A stretch of DNA of 33,756 bases from an uncultured Bacteroidales bacterium (GTDB lineage Bacteria; Bacteroidota; Bacteroidia; Bacteroidales; FEN-979). Positions 1 through 7,261 of this stretch are shown here, piece by piece. The stretch is from positions 1-33,756 of the forward strand of contig CAIKNA010000183.1 of the NCBI GenBank assembly GCA_903828645.1, read 5' to 3'. Position 1 is the stretch's first letter. Each line of letters starts with the position of its first letter. Both the position numbers and the translations under genes were made by a program. The notes beneath the pieces were generated by a model, which worked only from the letters and a program-made list of their open reading frames with translations, searched no databases and was not told where the DNA came from.

Positions 1-594
1 AGCAAGGGTAATGGCAGAGAAATATAAGGGCATTGAATTTGTGCAGGAAAGCGATGTTGATGACCAGTTATTGTTAAAGAAAATGCTTGATGCACGCAAA
101 TCCGGGGAAATGACACGTGGCAAGGTTCTGGAAACACTTAATGGAATCATGGAAAAATAAACCAGATTTTTTACCCCTTTTTTAACCCTTGTTGCCGTCT
201 CATAATCAGGTGTCGTGTTACATTTGTAGCCTACCGTCCCGGAAACAGACAGCCAGTTCCATAGAATCTGTCCCTGCGATATCACGGGAGAACCTGCATT
301 GGGTGCAGCAATTGAGCAAGGCGAAAAGGTCATCCACGAGCCATTGGTAAAGATGCTCAGCGAACCATTTGTACCGCAATTTGTGCAGTAAATCATTAAA
401 CCTTCGGCAGGGCTCGCGATCGCGTTGCGCTGAAAATGGGTCATGCGGGGTAAAAGCACACCTTTATCACTGAAATTTACATCCAACCCGGCCGATGCAT
501 CGGGCGCACTGTTGTCTGCATTGATACCTACCTGGGAATATAGGCTCATCCCTGCAAGAAGGAACAAAAATAATAAAGTTACTACTTTTTTCAT
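1..594 (-). CDS. Secreted Bacteroidota surface protein, N-terminal part, probably truncated
   Basis: Reading leftwards from ATG 594 the frame stays open to base 1. Residues 1-20 are a signal peptide (MKKVVTLLFLFLLAGMSLYS). A segment follows that is common at the start of Bacteroidota secreted proteins: 'VGINADNSAPDASAGLDV', 'GVLLPRMT', 'GLMIYCTNCGTNG'. After that comes the beginning of a fibronectin-III-like module (IWNW-type core, then 'GYKCNTTPDYETAT' near residue 135). From about base 185 leftwards the translation no longer resembles the family, and a T-rich stretch (169-185) sits at the break. Below base 160 it overlaps the plus-strand frame. I therefore think the gene is 3'-truncated or decayed and that the last ~55 codons are fortuitous. 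Full-length relatives usually carry more FN3-like modules and sometimes a FISUMP-type C-terminal domain (family knowledge). Confidence 0.5.
   Translation of the reverse strand, partial: MKKVVTLLFLFLLAGMSLYSQVGINADNSAPDASAGLDVNFSDKGVLLPRMTHFQRNAIASPAEGLMIYCTNCGTNGSLSIFTNGSWMTFSPCSIAAPNAGSPVISQGQILWNWLSVSGTVGYKCNTTPDYETATRVKKGVKNLVYFSMIPLSVSRTLPRVISPDLRASSIFFNNNWSSTSLSCTNSMPLYFSAITLA
2..160 (+). CDS. C-terminal fragment of an unrecognised protein (5' end outside window)
   Basis: An open frame enters from the left edge and stops at TAA 158-160. It gives about 52 residues that are charged and helix-like, with several Lys/Glu/Asp pairs and no low-complexity or membrane segment. An in-frame ATG lies at 11, but no convincing ribosome site precedes it, so I read this as the tail of a longer gene. 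I do not recognise the family. The opposite strand is also open across the same bases, but its translation there is rich in Pro, His and Cys and looks like antisense, so the plus-strand reading is the better candidate for bases 2-160. Confidence 0.45.
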   Translation, partial: ARVMAEKYKGIEFVQESDVDDQLLLKKMLDARKSGEMTRGKVLETLNGIMEK

Positions 595-1106
595 GGCCGG
601 AGAATTTATTGTGAATAATATAACAATGTGAAAATTAATATTATACAGTACAATTTTACGACTATTATTATGATATTATCCATTCAATAATTCAAATTAA
701 TATTTTTTAACAAAAAATCACAGTCCATAATAAAAGTCCCGGATGCCGATAACCAGCAGAACCCGGGGCTAAATCCATAAGGAACCTTCAACTACAAAGG
801 ACTAATAACCCTCACAGGCTACAATTATGTGATCAGGAAGAGCGCACTGTTTTATACTGGTTGTGTTTCTTTCGTGACAAATAGGAATCCTGAAGGCTTT
901 GAAGATACTTTTGTCCTGGCCGGACAGCCAAAAACCTCAGGATACAGCCTACATCGTCTATGTTTTAGATCCGAAACGATATACTCAATATGTTCATATA
1001 CGTTCAGTTATTATCCTGTTCTTCGAAAAGTGCTCCCCACATGCTCCCCACATGCACGGGAGATGATACCCACCTGCAGGATAACCAGGGAAGCATGATA
1101 CAGGGC
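595..1106. other. Gene-poor interval, possible gene remnant
   Basis: I can support no gene in these ~510 bases. The first ~140 bases are very AT-rich and should contain the promoter of the minus-strand secreted-protein gene. An open frame at 829-1098 follows in-frame protein-like text ('GTFNYKGLITLTGYNYVI') that is interrupted by a stop near 780. This could be a decayed gene, but I recognise no family. A perfect 11-base tandem repeat (TGCTCCCCACA twice) lies at 1031-1052. Confidence 0.35.
1031..1052. repeat. 11-bp tandem duplication
   Basis: TGCTCCCCACA occurs twice back to back, followed by TGCACGGG. It lies in the gene-poor interval just downstream of the gltX stop. It is probably a slippage duplication with no evident function. 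Confidence 0.6.
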
Positions 1107-2633
1107 TTATTTCAGGGAGTCCAGGCCGGTGCTGATTCGTTTCAGGAATTCTTCTTTTCCCAGCACACCGGCCAGATCCATGATGCCAGGCCCCTGGTTT
1201 GAACCAACCAGCAGGAGACGTAAAGGATTCATCAGCTGACCCATTTTCACACCGGTATTTGATGTAAATTCCTGAACGAGCGTGTGGAGGGTCTCCTTAT
1301 TGAAATCCTGCAGTTTTTCAACCTCCTGTACAAAGCCGGTGATACACCCTGTGGTTGAGGGTTGCCAGATTTTCTGATAGACCTGCAGGTCATATTTTTC
1401 AGGCCGTACAAAAAAGAACCACGATGAATTCCACAGGTCAGGAACCAGGAAGGCACGCTCCCGCATAAGACCGACGACTTTGCCCAGGTATTCCGCGGAG
1501 GGCGAAACCCCGTGCTGTTCCAGGTAAGGCTTCAGTAGGAGGGAGAGTTCGCCTTCCGATTTCTTTTGCATGTACTGGTGGTTAAACCATTTTGCCTTCT
1601 CGGGGTCGAATTTTGAACCATGTTTGCCGACTCTTTCCAGGGAGAACTGCTGAATCAGGTCATCCATGGTAAAGAGTTCCTGCTCTGTACCGGGGTTCCA
1701 GCCCAGGTGGGCCAGGATGTTGATTACCGCTTCGGGCAGGTAGCCCGATTCGCGGTACCCGGAGTAAATCTCACCGGATTTTGGGTCTTTCCATTCTGTC
1801 GGGAAAACAGGGAAACCCAGCCTGTCGCCATCCCTTTTGCTTAATTTTCCGTTTCCATCGGGCTTTAAGATCAGGGGAAGGTGGGCGAATTGCGGCATGA
1901 TATCCTCCCATCCGAAAAAACGGTAGAGCATTACATGAAGCGGAGCCGACGGCAGCCACTCCTCCCCGCGGATCACATGGGTGATCTGCATCAGGTAATC
2001 GTCAACCACATTGGCCAGGTGGTAGGTGGGAAGTCCGTCGGATTTGAACAACACCTTGTCGTCGAGGTTTGAAGTATTTACAACAACTTCGCCGCGGATG
2101 AGGTCATGCACCACCACCTGTTCATTTTCCGGAATTTTCACCCTGACCACATAGGCCATTCCGCCGGCGATGTTTTTTTTCCACTCCGTTTCGGGAAGGG
2201 CAAGAGAATTTTGAAGGGATTTCCTTGTCTGCTGATCGTATTGAAAAGTCACCCCGCCTGCTTTTACCCGGTCGCGCAGGTCGTTCAGGGCAGCTTCCGT
2301 GTCAAAAGCATAATAGGCGTGTCCGTCGTCAAGAAGCTTTTGAACATAACCCCGGTAAATTTCGGAGCGTTCCGACTGACGGTAGGGGGCATGCGGACCT
2401 CCTTTTTCAGGGCTTTCGTCAAAATCGAGGCCGCACCAGGCGAGTGAATTCACTATATACTCTTCAGCACCGGGAACAAACCTGTTCTGGTCGGTATCTT
2501 CGATCCTGAGAATCATGGTTCCCCCAAGCTTTTTAGCAAAGAGGTAGTTATATAAAGCAGTCCTCACTCCGCCGATATGCAGCGGGCCGGTCGGACTGGG
2601 GGCAAATCGTACCCGAACATGCTGGGATTTCAT
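1107..2633 (-). CDS. gltX: Glutamyl-tRNA synthetase
   Basis: A class I aminoacyl-tRNA synthetase that charges tRNA-Glu with glutamate in the cytosol. The 508-residue length is normal for bacterial GltX. The N-terminal catalytic signature is clear: 'RFAPSPTGPLHIGGVRTALY' with the HIGH-type motif at residues 19-22. The KMSKS-equivalent 'KLSKRDGD' starts at residue 263, after 'VIRGEEWLPSAPLH'. The C-terminal ~180 residues are the helical anticodon-binding part. The ATG at 2633 is chosen because the conserved fold begins within ten residues of it and a Bacteroidetes-type promoter lies about 25 bases upstream. It is transcribed divergently from the DUF4175 gene. The identity is certain. I did not try to judge discriminating versus non-discriminating specificity. 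Confidence 0.97.
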   Translation of the reverse strand: MKSQHVRVRFAPSPTGPLHIGGVRTALYNYLFAKKLGGTMILRIEDTDQNRFVPGAEEYIVNSLAWCGLDFDESPEKGGPHAPYRQSERSEIYRGYVQKLLDDGHAYYAFDTEAALNDLRDRVKAGGVTFQYDQQTRKSLQNSLALPETEWKKNIAGGMAYVVRVKIPENEQVVVHDLIRGEVVVNTSNLDDKVLFKSDGLPTYHLANVVDDYLMQITHVIRGEEWLPSAPLHVMLYRFFGWEDIMPQFAHLPLILKPDGNGKLSKRDGDRLGFPVFPTEWKDPKSGEIYSGYRESGYLPEAVINILAHLGWNPGTEQELFTMDDLIQQFSLERVGKHGSKFDPEKAKWFNHQYMQKKSEGELSLLLKPYLEQHGVSPSAEYLGKVVGLMRERAFLVPDLWNSSWFFFVRPEKYDLQVYQKIWQPSTTGCITGFVQEVEKLQDFNKETLHTLVQEFTSNTGVKMGQLMNPLRLLLVGSNQGPGIMDLAGVLGKEEFLKRISTGLDSLK

Positions 2634-2656
2634 CTGGTTTTTTATTTAGGAAGGTA

Positions 2657-2686
2657 CAAAAATAGGCTATTCTGACCATTTAGAAA
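2657..2686 (-). promoter_or_regulatory. Bacteroidetes-type promoter for gltX
   Basis: On the minus strand, TATTTTTG (2664 to 2657) matches the -7 consensus TAnnTTTG. TTTC (2686 to 2683) lies 18 bases upstream as a one-mismatch -33 element. The start codon is 24 bases from the -7 box. Confidence 0.6.
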
Positions 2687-2707
2687 ATCATTTGCGGGTT
2701 ATATTCG

Positions 2708-2715
2708 TACTTTTG
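2708..2715 (+). promoter_or_regulatory. -7 promoter element for the DUF4175 operon
   Basis: TACTTTTG matches the TAnnTTTG consensus and lies 53 bases before ATG 2769. A TTTG at 2691-2694 is only 13 bases upstream, which is shorter than usual for a -33 element, so only the -7 box is well supported. With the gltX promoter it forms a divergent pair about 50 bases apart. Confidence 0.45.
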
Positions 2716-2768
2716 CAACAGGATACTAAACATTTTTACACGCCGTTATTCTCAAGATAAAATATACA

Positions 2769-5700
2769 ATGGCAGACAACCAGATTCTTCTTAAAAAACT
2801 TGATCACTTCATCCGGAAGTATTATAAAAACCGGCTGATGAGGGGAGTACTGTGGTCGCTGACCCTGCTTACAGTCTTTTACCTTGTTTTTGTCTCGCTG
2901 GAGTATTTCTTTCACTTCAGCCAGGCGGTGCGGATGGTTTTGTTTTTCACCTTTCTTGCACTCTCACTTTTTCTGTTGACCAGGTTGATTTTTGTACCGG
3001 TATTGCAACTGATCAAGATCGGGAAAATTATTTCGCATGACCAGGCGGCCCAGATCATAGGTACCCATTTTTCAGAAATCCAGGATAAGTTGCTGAATAC
3101 GTTGCAACTGATCAAACAACAGAACACAGCAGGGGAGGGTTCCGAACTTCTTTCGGCAAGCATCGAACAGAAAACGAATGCGCTGAAGGTTTTCCGGTTC
3201 GGCGTGGTGGTTGATTTCCGGAAAAACCTGCGCTTCCTGCGTTATGCGATGATCCCTGTCGCCATCATTCTATTCCTGGTGGTCGTATCGCCCAAAACCA
3301 TTTCCGACCCTACAAGGCGCCTGATCAAGTTTAACCAGACTTTTACCAACCCCCTGCCATTCGAAATTGCCATTCAAAATAAGAGCCTTACTGCGATTCA
3401 GCAGGAGGATTTTGAATTGCTTGTGAAAATTACCGGGTCGGAAATTCCATCAGAGGTGTATGTTAAAACGAAAGAAGGTACCTTTAAACTGGTCCGGAAC
3501 AAAGGGTTTATTTTTTCGTATCTTTTTAAATCGTTGCAGGCAAGCGTACCCTTCAGGCTGGTTACAAATGATTACAGGTCGGAAGAATACGAGATAAAGG
3601 TTTTTCCAAAACCAACCATCCTGAATTTTGATGTGGTTGTAAACTTCCCGGGATACATAAACAAACCTGCTGAAAAGTTTGAAAACCAGGGAGATTTGGT
3701 GATTCCTGAGGGGTCGGTGGTCAGCTGGAATTTTTTCACAAAGGATGTGTCGGCGATCAAAATGAGATTTGAAAACGATCTGGTTACGCTGTCAAAGGTC
3801 GATGGAAACACTTTCTCGCACAGCAGCAAAGTAATGAAGTCTGCTGCATACAGCATAACGCCTGTAAACGCGAATACCTATCTGTCTGACTCCCTGAAAT
3901 ACCGGATCAGCGTGGTGAGTGATGGATTTCCGTCTGTTTTTGTTACAGAATCGGCCGATTCTGCATTGGCAACCAACCTCTTTTTCAAAGGAACGATCAA
4001 GGACGATTATGGTTTTACCAATTTAACCTTTAATTATACCGTTTTTGCCAAGGGTGACACCACTGCGCGCGTCATGAAAACGGAAACAATTCCCATTGAA
4101 AAATCGGTCAACAACCAGGTGTTTTATTACGCGGTCGATCTGCTTAAATTCCTGCCGGCTGCTGGTCAGAACATGCAGTACTATTTTGAAGTATGGGACA
4201 ATGACGGCATACATGGCCCCAAGGCGACCAAATCGGAATTAAAGACCCTTTCAACACCTACCATTGAAGAGATTGCCCAGCGCACGGATAAGAATGAACA
4301 AACGATGAACCAGGACCTGGAGAAGAGCCTTACAGATGCGAAGGCAATTAAAAAGACCATGGAGGATCTGAACAAAAAGCTTGTGGATCAGACCTCCATC
4401 TCCTGGCAGGAAAAGAAAAAGATAGAGGATCTCATCAAGGCCAACCAGGCGATTGAAGACAAGGTTGATCAGATAAAGAAGAAAAACAGTGAGAATATCA
4501 AGGCTGAAGAAAAATACCTGGAAACCAGCGAGCGGATCGTTGAAAAGCAGAAACAGCTGAATGAAATGATGGAGCAGATGCTTTCGGAGGAGATGAAGAA
4601 AATGATCCAGGAGATGAAAGATCTATTGAACCAGGTGGATAAGGAGAAACTGGGAAACCTGCTGGAGAAGATGAAGATGTCGAATAAGGAACTTGAGACG
4701 CAGCTGGACAGGAACCTTGCCTTATTAAAACAGATTGAGTTCGACCGGAAACTTGAAACAACAGTAAATGATCTTAAGAAAACAGCTGAAAAACAGGAGA
4801 AGCTGGCCGATCAGACTGAGAAACAGGCGCAGAATAACGAAAAGCTGGTTGAACAGCAAAATGAGATCGCACAAAAGGCCGACAGCATTGCAAAAAAGGT
4901 AAGTGAACTGGAGAAGGAGGCGAAACAGCTGGAAACCCCTGCCGATCTGGGTCAAACAAAGGATAAGCAGGACAGCATCAATAAAAGTCTTTCAGAAAGT
5001 TCGAAGAACCTGAAGGAGAAAAAAAGCAAGGAGGCTTCAGGAGCCCAGAAGAAGACCGCAAGGCAAATGAAGGAACTGGCTAAACAAATGGAGGAATCAC
5101 AGGAGGAGAATGAAGATGAACAGGCGGAGGAAGACGCGGCGAACCTCAGGATGATCCTTGAAAACCTGGTACGACTGTCGTTCGACCAGGAAGATCTGAT
5201 AGGAAGCACCAGGCAGATCGCGAGAAATGACCCCAGGTACACTGAACTGGTTTACCAGCAGAAGGAGTTTGGGGATAAGATCAAAGTCGTTGAAGACTCT
5301 TTAAAGGCCATTGCAAAACGACAGATTGAAATCAAACCGATTGTATCGAAGGAGATTGCATCCATCAACCGGAACATTGATCTTGCACTGGATGCCATGG
5401 ATACGAGAAACATCAGCATGGCGGTTGCAAACCAGCAGTTCGCCATGACCTCCATCAACAACCTGGCGTTATTGCTCAACGAATCGCTGGAGAAAATGAA
5501 CCAGAAGATGTCGTCGAGCATGAAGGCCAAATCGGGGAATAAATCGTGTCAGAATCCTTCGGGAAGCGGTAAGGGAAAGAAATCGGCGAAGAACATGAAG
5601 GATCTCCAGGAGAAGATCGGAAAGCAACTCCAGAAGTTGAAAGAAGGGATGGATGGGGCTAAAAAAGACGGCAAGGGAAAACCCCAGGGTCAGAGCGGAA

Positions 5701-6125
5701 TGAGCAGGGAACTTGCAAAACTTGCTGCCGAGCAGGAGGCTTTGCGAAATGAGATGCAAAAATACCAGGATGAAATGGGTTCGAAAGGGGTAAAGGACCA
5801 GGGTACGTTAAATGATGCAGCCAGGGATATGGAGCAGATCGAAAAGGATATTATTAATAAAAGCATCACGGCGGAAACGATCAGGAGGCAGCAGAATATC
5901 ATGACCAGGCTTCTGGAGTCGGAAAAGGCGGAGCAAATGAGGGATCAGGAAGAAAAAAGAGAATCTACGGAAGCAAAAACTCAACAAAACAGTAACCCTG
6001 GACTGAAATATCAGTATAACATGAAAAAAAGAGCCAGCCTTGACAACATTCAATTGATTCTGCCGGGCATCAACTCTTTTTATAAAAATAAAGTAAGCAG
6101 CTATATTGTAAAAATTGAAAATTGA
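2769..6125 (+). CDS. DUF4175 family membrane-anchored coiled-coil protein
   Basis: A 1118-residue protein of the type found in Bacteroidota next to an ATP-binding gene and ybeY/mnmG (family knowledge; no established function). Two hydrophobic helices lie near residues 23-48 and 54-82, and a third near 157-176. An Ig-like, presumably extracytoplasmic, region runs to about residue 500. The rest is extremely rich in Lys, Glu and Gln with heptad character (roughly 500-800 and 860-1060), predicting long coiled coils. The C-terminus ends in a conserved-looking segment, 'LDNIQLILPGINSFYKNKV'. The next gene starts one base after the stop codon, so the two are almost certainly cotranscribed. A structural or envelope role is possible, but that is inference. 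Confidence 0.88.
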   Translation: MADNQILLKKLDHFIRKYYKNRLMRGVLWSLTLLTVFYLVFVSLEYFFHFSQAVRMVLFFTFLALSLFLLTRLIFVPVLQLIKIGKIISHDQAAQIIGTHFSEIQDKLLNTLQLIKQQNTAGEGSELLSASIEQKTNALKVFRFGVVVDFRKNLRFLRYAMIPVAIILFLVVVSPKTISDPTRRLIKFNQTFTNPLPFEIAIQNKSLTAIQQEDFELLVKITGSEIPSEVYVKTKEGTFKLVRNKGFIFSYLFKSLQASVPFRLVTNDYRSEEYEIKVFPKPTILNFDVVVNFPGYINKPAEKFENQGDLVIPEGSVVSWNFFTKDVSAIKMRFENDLVTLSKVDGNTFSHSSKVMKSAAYSITPVNANTYLSDSLKYRISVVSDGFPSVFVTESADSALATNLFFKGTIKDDYGFTNLTFNYTVFAKGDTTARVMKTETIPIEKSVNNQVFYYAVDLLKFLPAAGQNMQYYFEVWDNDGIHGPKATKSELKTLSTPTIEEIAQRTDKNEQTMNQDLEKSLTDAKAIKKTMEDLNKKLVDQTSISWQEKKKIEDLIKANQAIEDKVDQIKKKNSENIKAEEKYLETSERIVEKQKQLNEMMEQMLSEEMKKMIQEMKDLLNQVDKEKLGNLLEKMKMSNKELETQLDRNLALLKQIEFDRKLETTVNDLKKTAEKQEKLADQTEKQAQNNEKLVEQQNEIAQKADSIAKKVSELEKEAKQLETPADLGQTKDKQDSINKSLSESSKNLKEKKSKEASGAQKKTARQMKELAKQMEESQEENEDEQAEEDAANLRMILENLVRLSFDQEDLIGSTRQIARNDPRYTELVYQQKEFGDKIKVVEDSLKAIAKRQIEIKPIVSKEIASINRNIDLALDAMDTRNISMAVANQQFAMTSINNLALLLNESLEKMNQKMSSSMKAKSGNKSCQNPSGSGKGKKSAKNMKDLQEKIGKQLQKLKEGMDGAKKDGKGKPQGQSGMSRELAKLAAEQEALRNEMQKYQDEMGSKGVKDQGTLNDAARDMEQIEKDIINKSITAETIRRQQNIMTRLLESEKAEQMRDQEEKRESTEAKTQQNSNPGLKYQYNMKKRASLDNIQLILPGINSFYKNKVSSYIVKIEN

Positions 6126-6126
6126 T

Positions 6127-6612
6127 ATGAAGCGGGATCGTAGAGTGCTGGTAATTAAGGGAAAACCTGAGATTGCAAAACTGGAAGGATTTATAGAGGA
6201 GATTTGCGATTACTACAATGTGGGAAGTGAGCATTTCGGCAATGTCATGCTGGCCACTTCGGAAGCGGCGGTTATTTTGTTCGACATACATAATTCAACA
6301 GGAAGTGAACCTGTTGAAGTTGGTTTTGACAGGGAGGCTCGGGGGATGGTGTTTACGCTGAAACTTGGAGCCGGTTATGAAACCATCATTGAAAATGAAG
6401 ACATCCTTGACAGGGAGATCAGAAGGCATAAATTGTCTCGGGATATTTTTGTTATAAGAGCACTGGCTGATGAAATTTCCATATCCCCGCATGCCGAAAG
6501 CATTGTGGTTGTCTTCTATGTTTCAGGAATCAATTATGAGAAGTCGCTTGGCCGGATGAATCACCTGAAAGCCTATTGGAGTAAAAATGAGGTAGTAGTT
6601 CACAGGAAGTGA
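6127..6612 (+). CDS. Degenerate RsbW-like (HATPase) regulatory protein
   Basis: About 161 residues with the size and fold order of the single-domain anti-sigma/serine-kinase ATPases usually encoded here between DUF4175 and ybeY. An alternative TTG at 6115 would overlap the upstream stop; ATG 6127 is preferred. The three ATP-binding boxes are all altered. The N-box reads 'SEAAVILFDIHNS' instead of an E..NNA..HGN pattern, the G1 box reads 'LGAGYET' without the usual Asp, and the G2 box reads 'SRDIFVIRALADEI' where GRG/GLG is expected. The fold therefore seems retained while nucleotide binding may be lost. Its role could be protein binding rather than phosphorylation (inference). It is one base from the upstream gene and one base from ybeY. 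Confidence 0.7.
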   Translation: MKRDRRVLVIKGKPEIAKLEGFIEEICDYYNVGSEHFGNVMLATSEAAVILFDIHNSTGSEPVEVGFDREARGMVFTLKLGAGYETIIENEDILDREIRRHKLSRDIFVIRALADEISISPHAESIVVVFYVSGINYEKSLGRMNHLKAYWSKNEVVVHRK

Positions 6613-6613
6613 C

Positions 6614-7042
6614 ATGGCAATAAATTTTTTCAACGAGGAGATATCCTATACGGTCAGAAAAAAGGGAAAATTAAGGAGTTGGATTGGCGGTGTGGTGGGA
6701 AAGGAGGGGAGAATTGCAGGCGAACTTAATTTTATTTTTTGTAATGACGGGTATTTGTCTAAATTGAATTTTAAATATCTGAAGCACAAAACGTTAACTG
6801 ATATAATTACCTTCCCGTACGAAAGTGAAGAGGGTTTTGTCAGTGGCGATATTTTTATCAGTTTGCCTCGTGTAAAAGAGAACGCCAGTATTTTTAAACA
6901 GGGAATAGAAGATGAGTTGCATCGTGTAATGGTTCACGGGGTCTTACACTTAATCGGGTATAATGATGCCTCCGCAAGCGAAAAGCAAACCATGAGGGAG
7001 AAGGAAGATTATTACCTTTCGGCTTTAATTTCTGTTGAATAG
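6614..7042 (+). CDS. ybeY: Endoribonuclease YbeY (rRNA maturation factor)
   Basis: A 142-residue single-domain metalloprotease-fold RNase involved in 16S rRNA 3'-end processing and ribosome quality control (family knowledge). The zinc-site helix is visible as 'VMVHGVLHLIGYND'. The first two His of the HxxxHxxxxxH motif are present. The third position is Asp in 'GYND', a variant I associate with Bacteroidota homologues. 'DIITFPY' and 'SGDIFISLPRVKENA' are the other conserved blocks. It starts one base after the preceding gene stops, so it belongs to the same operon. Confidence 0.93.
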   Translation: MAINFFNEEISYTVRKKGKLRSWIGGVVGKEGRIAGELNFIFCNDGYLSKLNFKYLKHKTLTDIITFPYESEEGFVSGDIFISLPRVKENASIFKQGIEDELHRVMVHGVLHLIGYNDASASEKQTMREKEDYYLSALISVE

Positions 7043-7065
7043 GAATCGGTATATTTAGTTTGTTT

Positions 7066-7155
7066 ACCACTGAGGCTCTAAGGACACAAAGAGGCACTGA
7101 GGATATTATCTGATTTTCTCTAAGTGTATCTTAGTGATCTAAGTGTCTGAGTGGT
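7066..7155. repeat. Imperfect long inverted repeat between ybeY and mnmG
   Basis: The ends ACCACTGAG (7066-7074) and CTGAGTGGT (7147-7155) pair with one mismatch. Inside them, roughly two thirds of another ~25 bases on each arm pair, leaving a central loop around 7105-7120. The text resembles the dispersed 'ACCAC.GAG..' hairpin repeats seen in many environmental bacterial genomes (from memory, not searched). It might also work as a weak terminator after ybeY, but it has no T-tract directly at the stem. Confidence 0.5.
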
Positions 7156-7233
7156 TTAAAATATTTTTTTAGGGGTGTCAATCCAAGTATTTTTTTTCTC
7201 TCCATTAGAATGGCATTTTAGTATTAATTGAAA

Positions 7234-7249
7234 TGTTTCACGTGAAACA
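7234..7249. promoter_or_regulatory. parS: parS centromere-like site (perfect consensus)
   Basis: TGTTTCACGTGAAACA is a perfect 16-base palindrome. It matches the bacterial chromosomal parS consensus TGTTNCACGTGAAACA (established from Bacillus subtilis and many other phyla), the loading site of ParB/Spo0J. It ends 12 bases before the mnmG start codon, so ParB binding could also affect transcription of mnmG (inference). A second site follows mnmG. Confidence 0.85.
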
Positions 7250-7261
7250 AAAGCATAAAGC

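Noticed and set aside
829-1098. 89-residue open frame on the plus strand
   Set aside because: No recognisable family, unusual composition with many Cys, Ser and Arg, and a nearby in-frame stop. At most a gene remnant.
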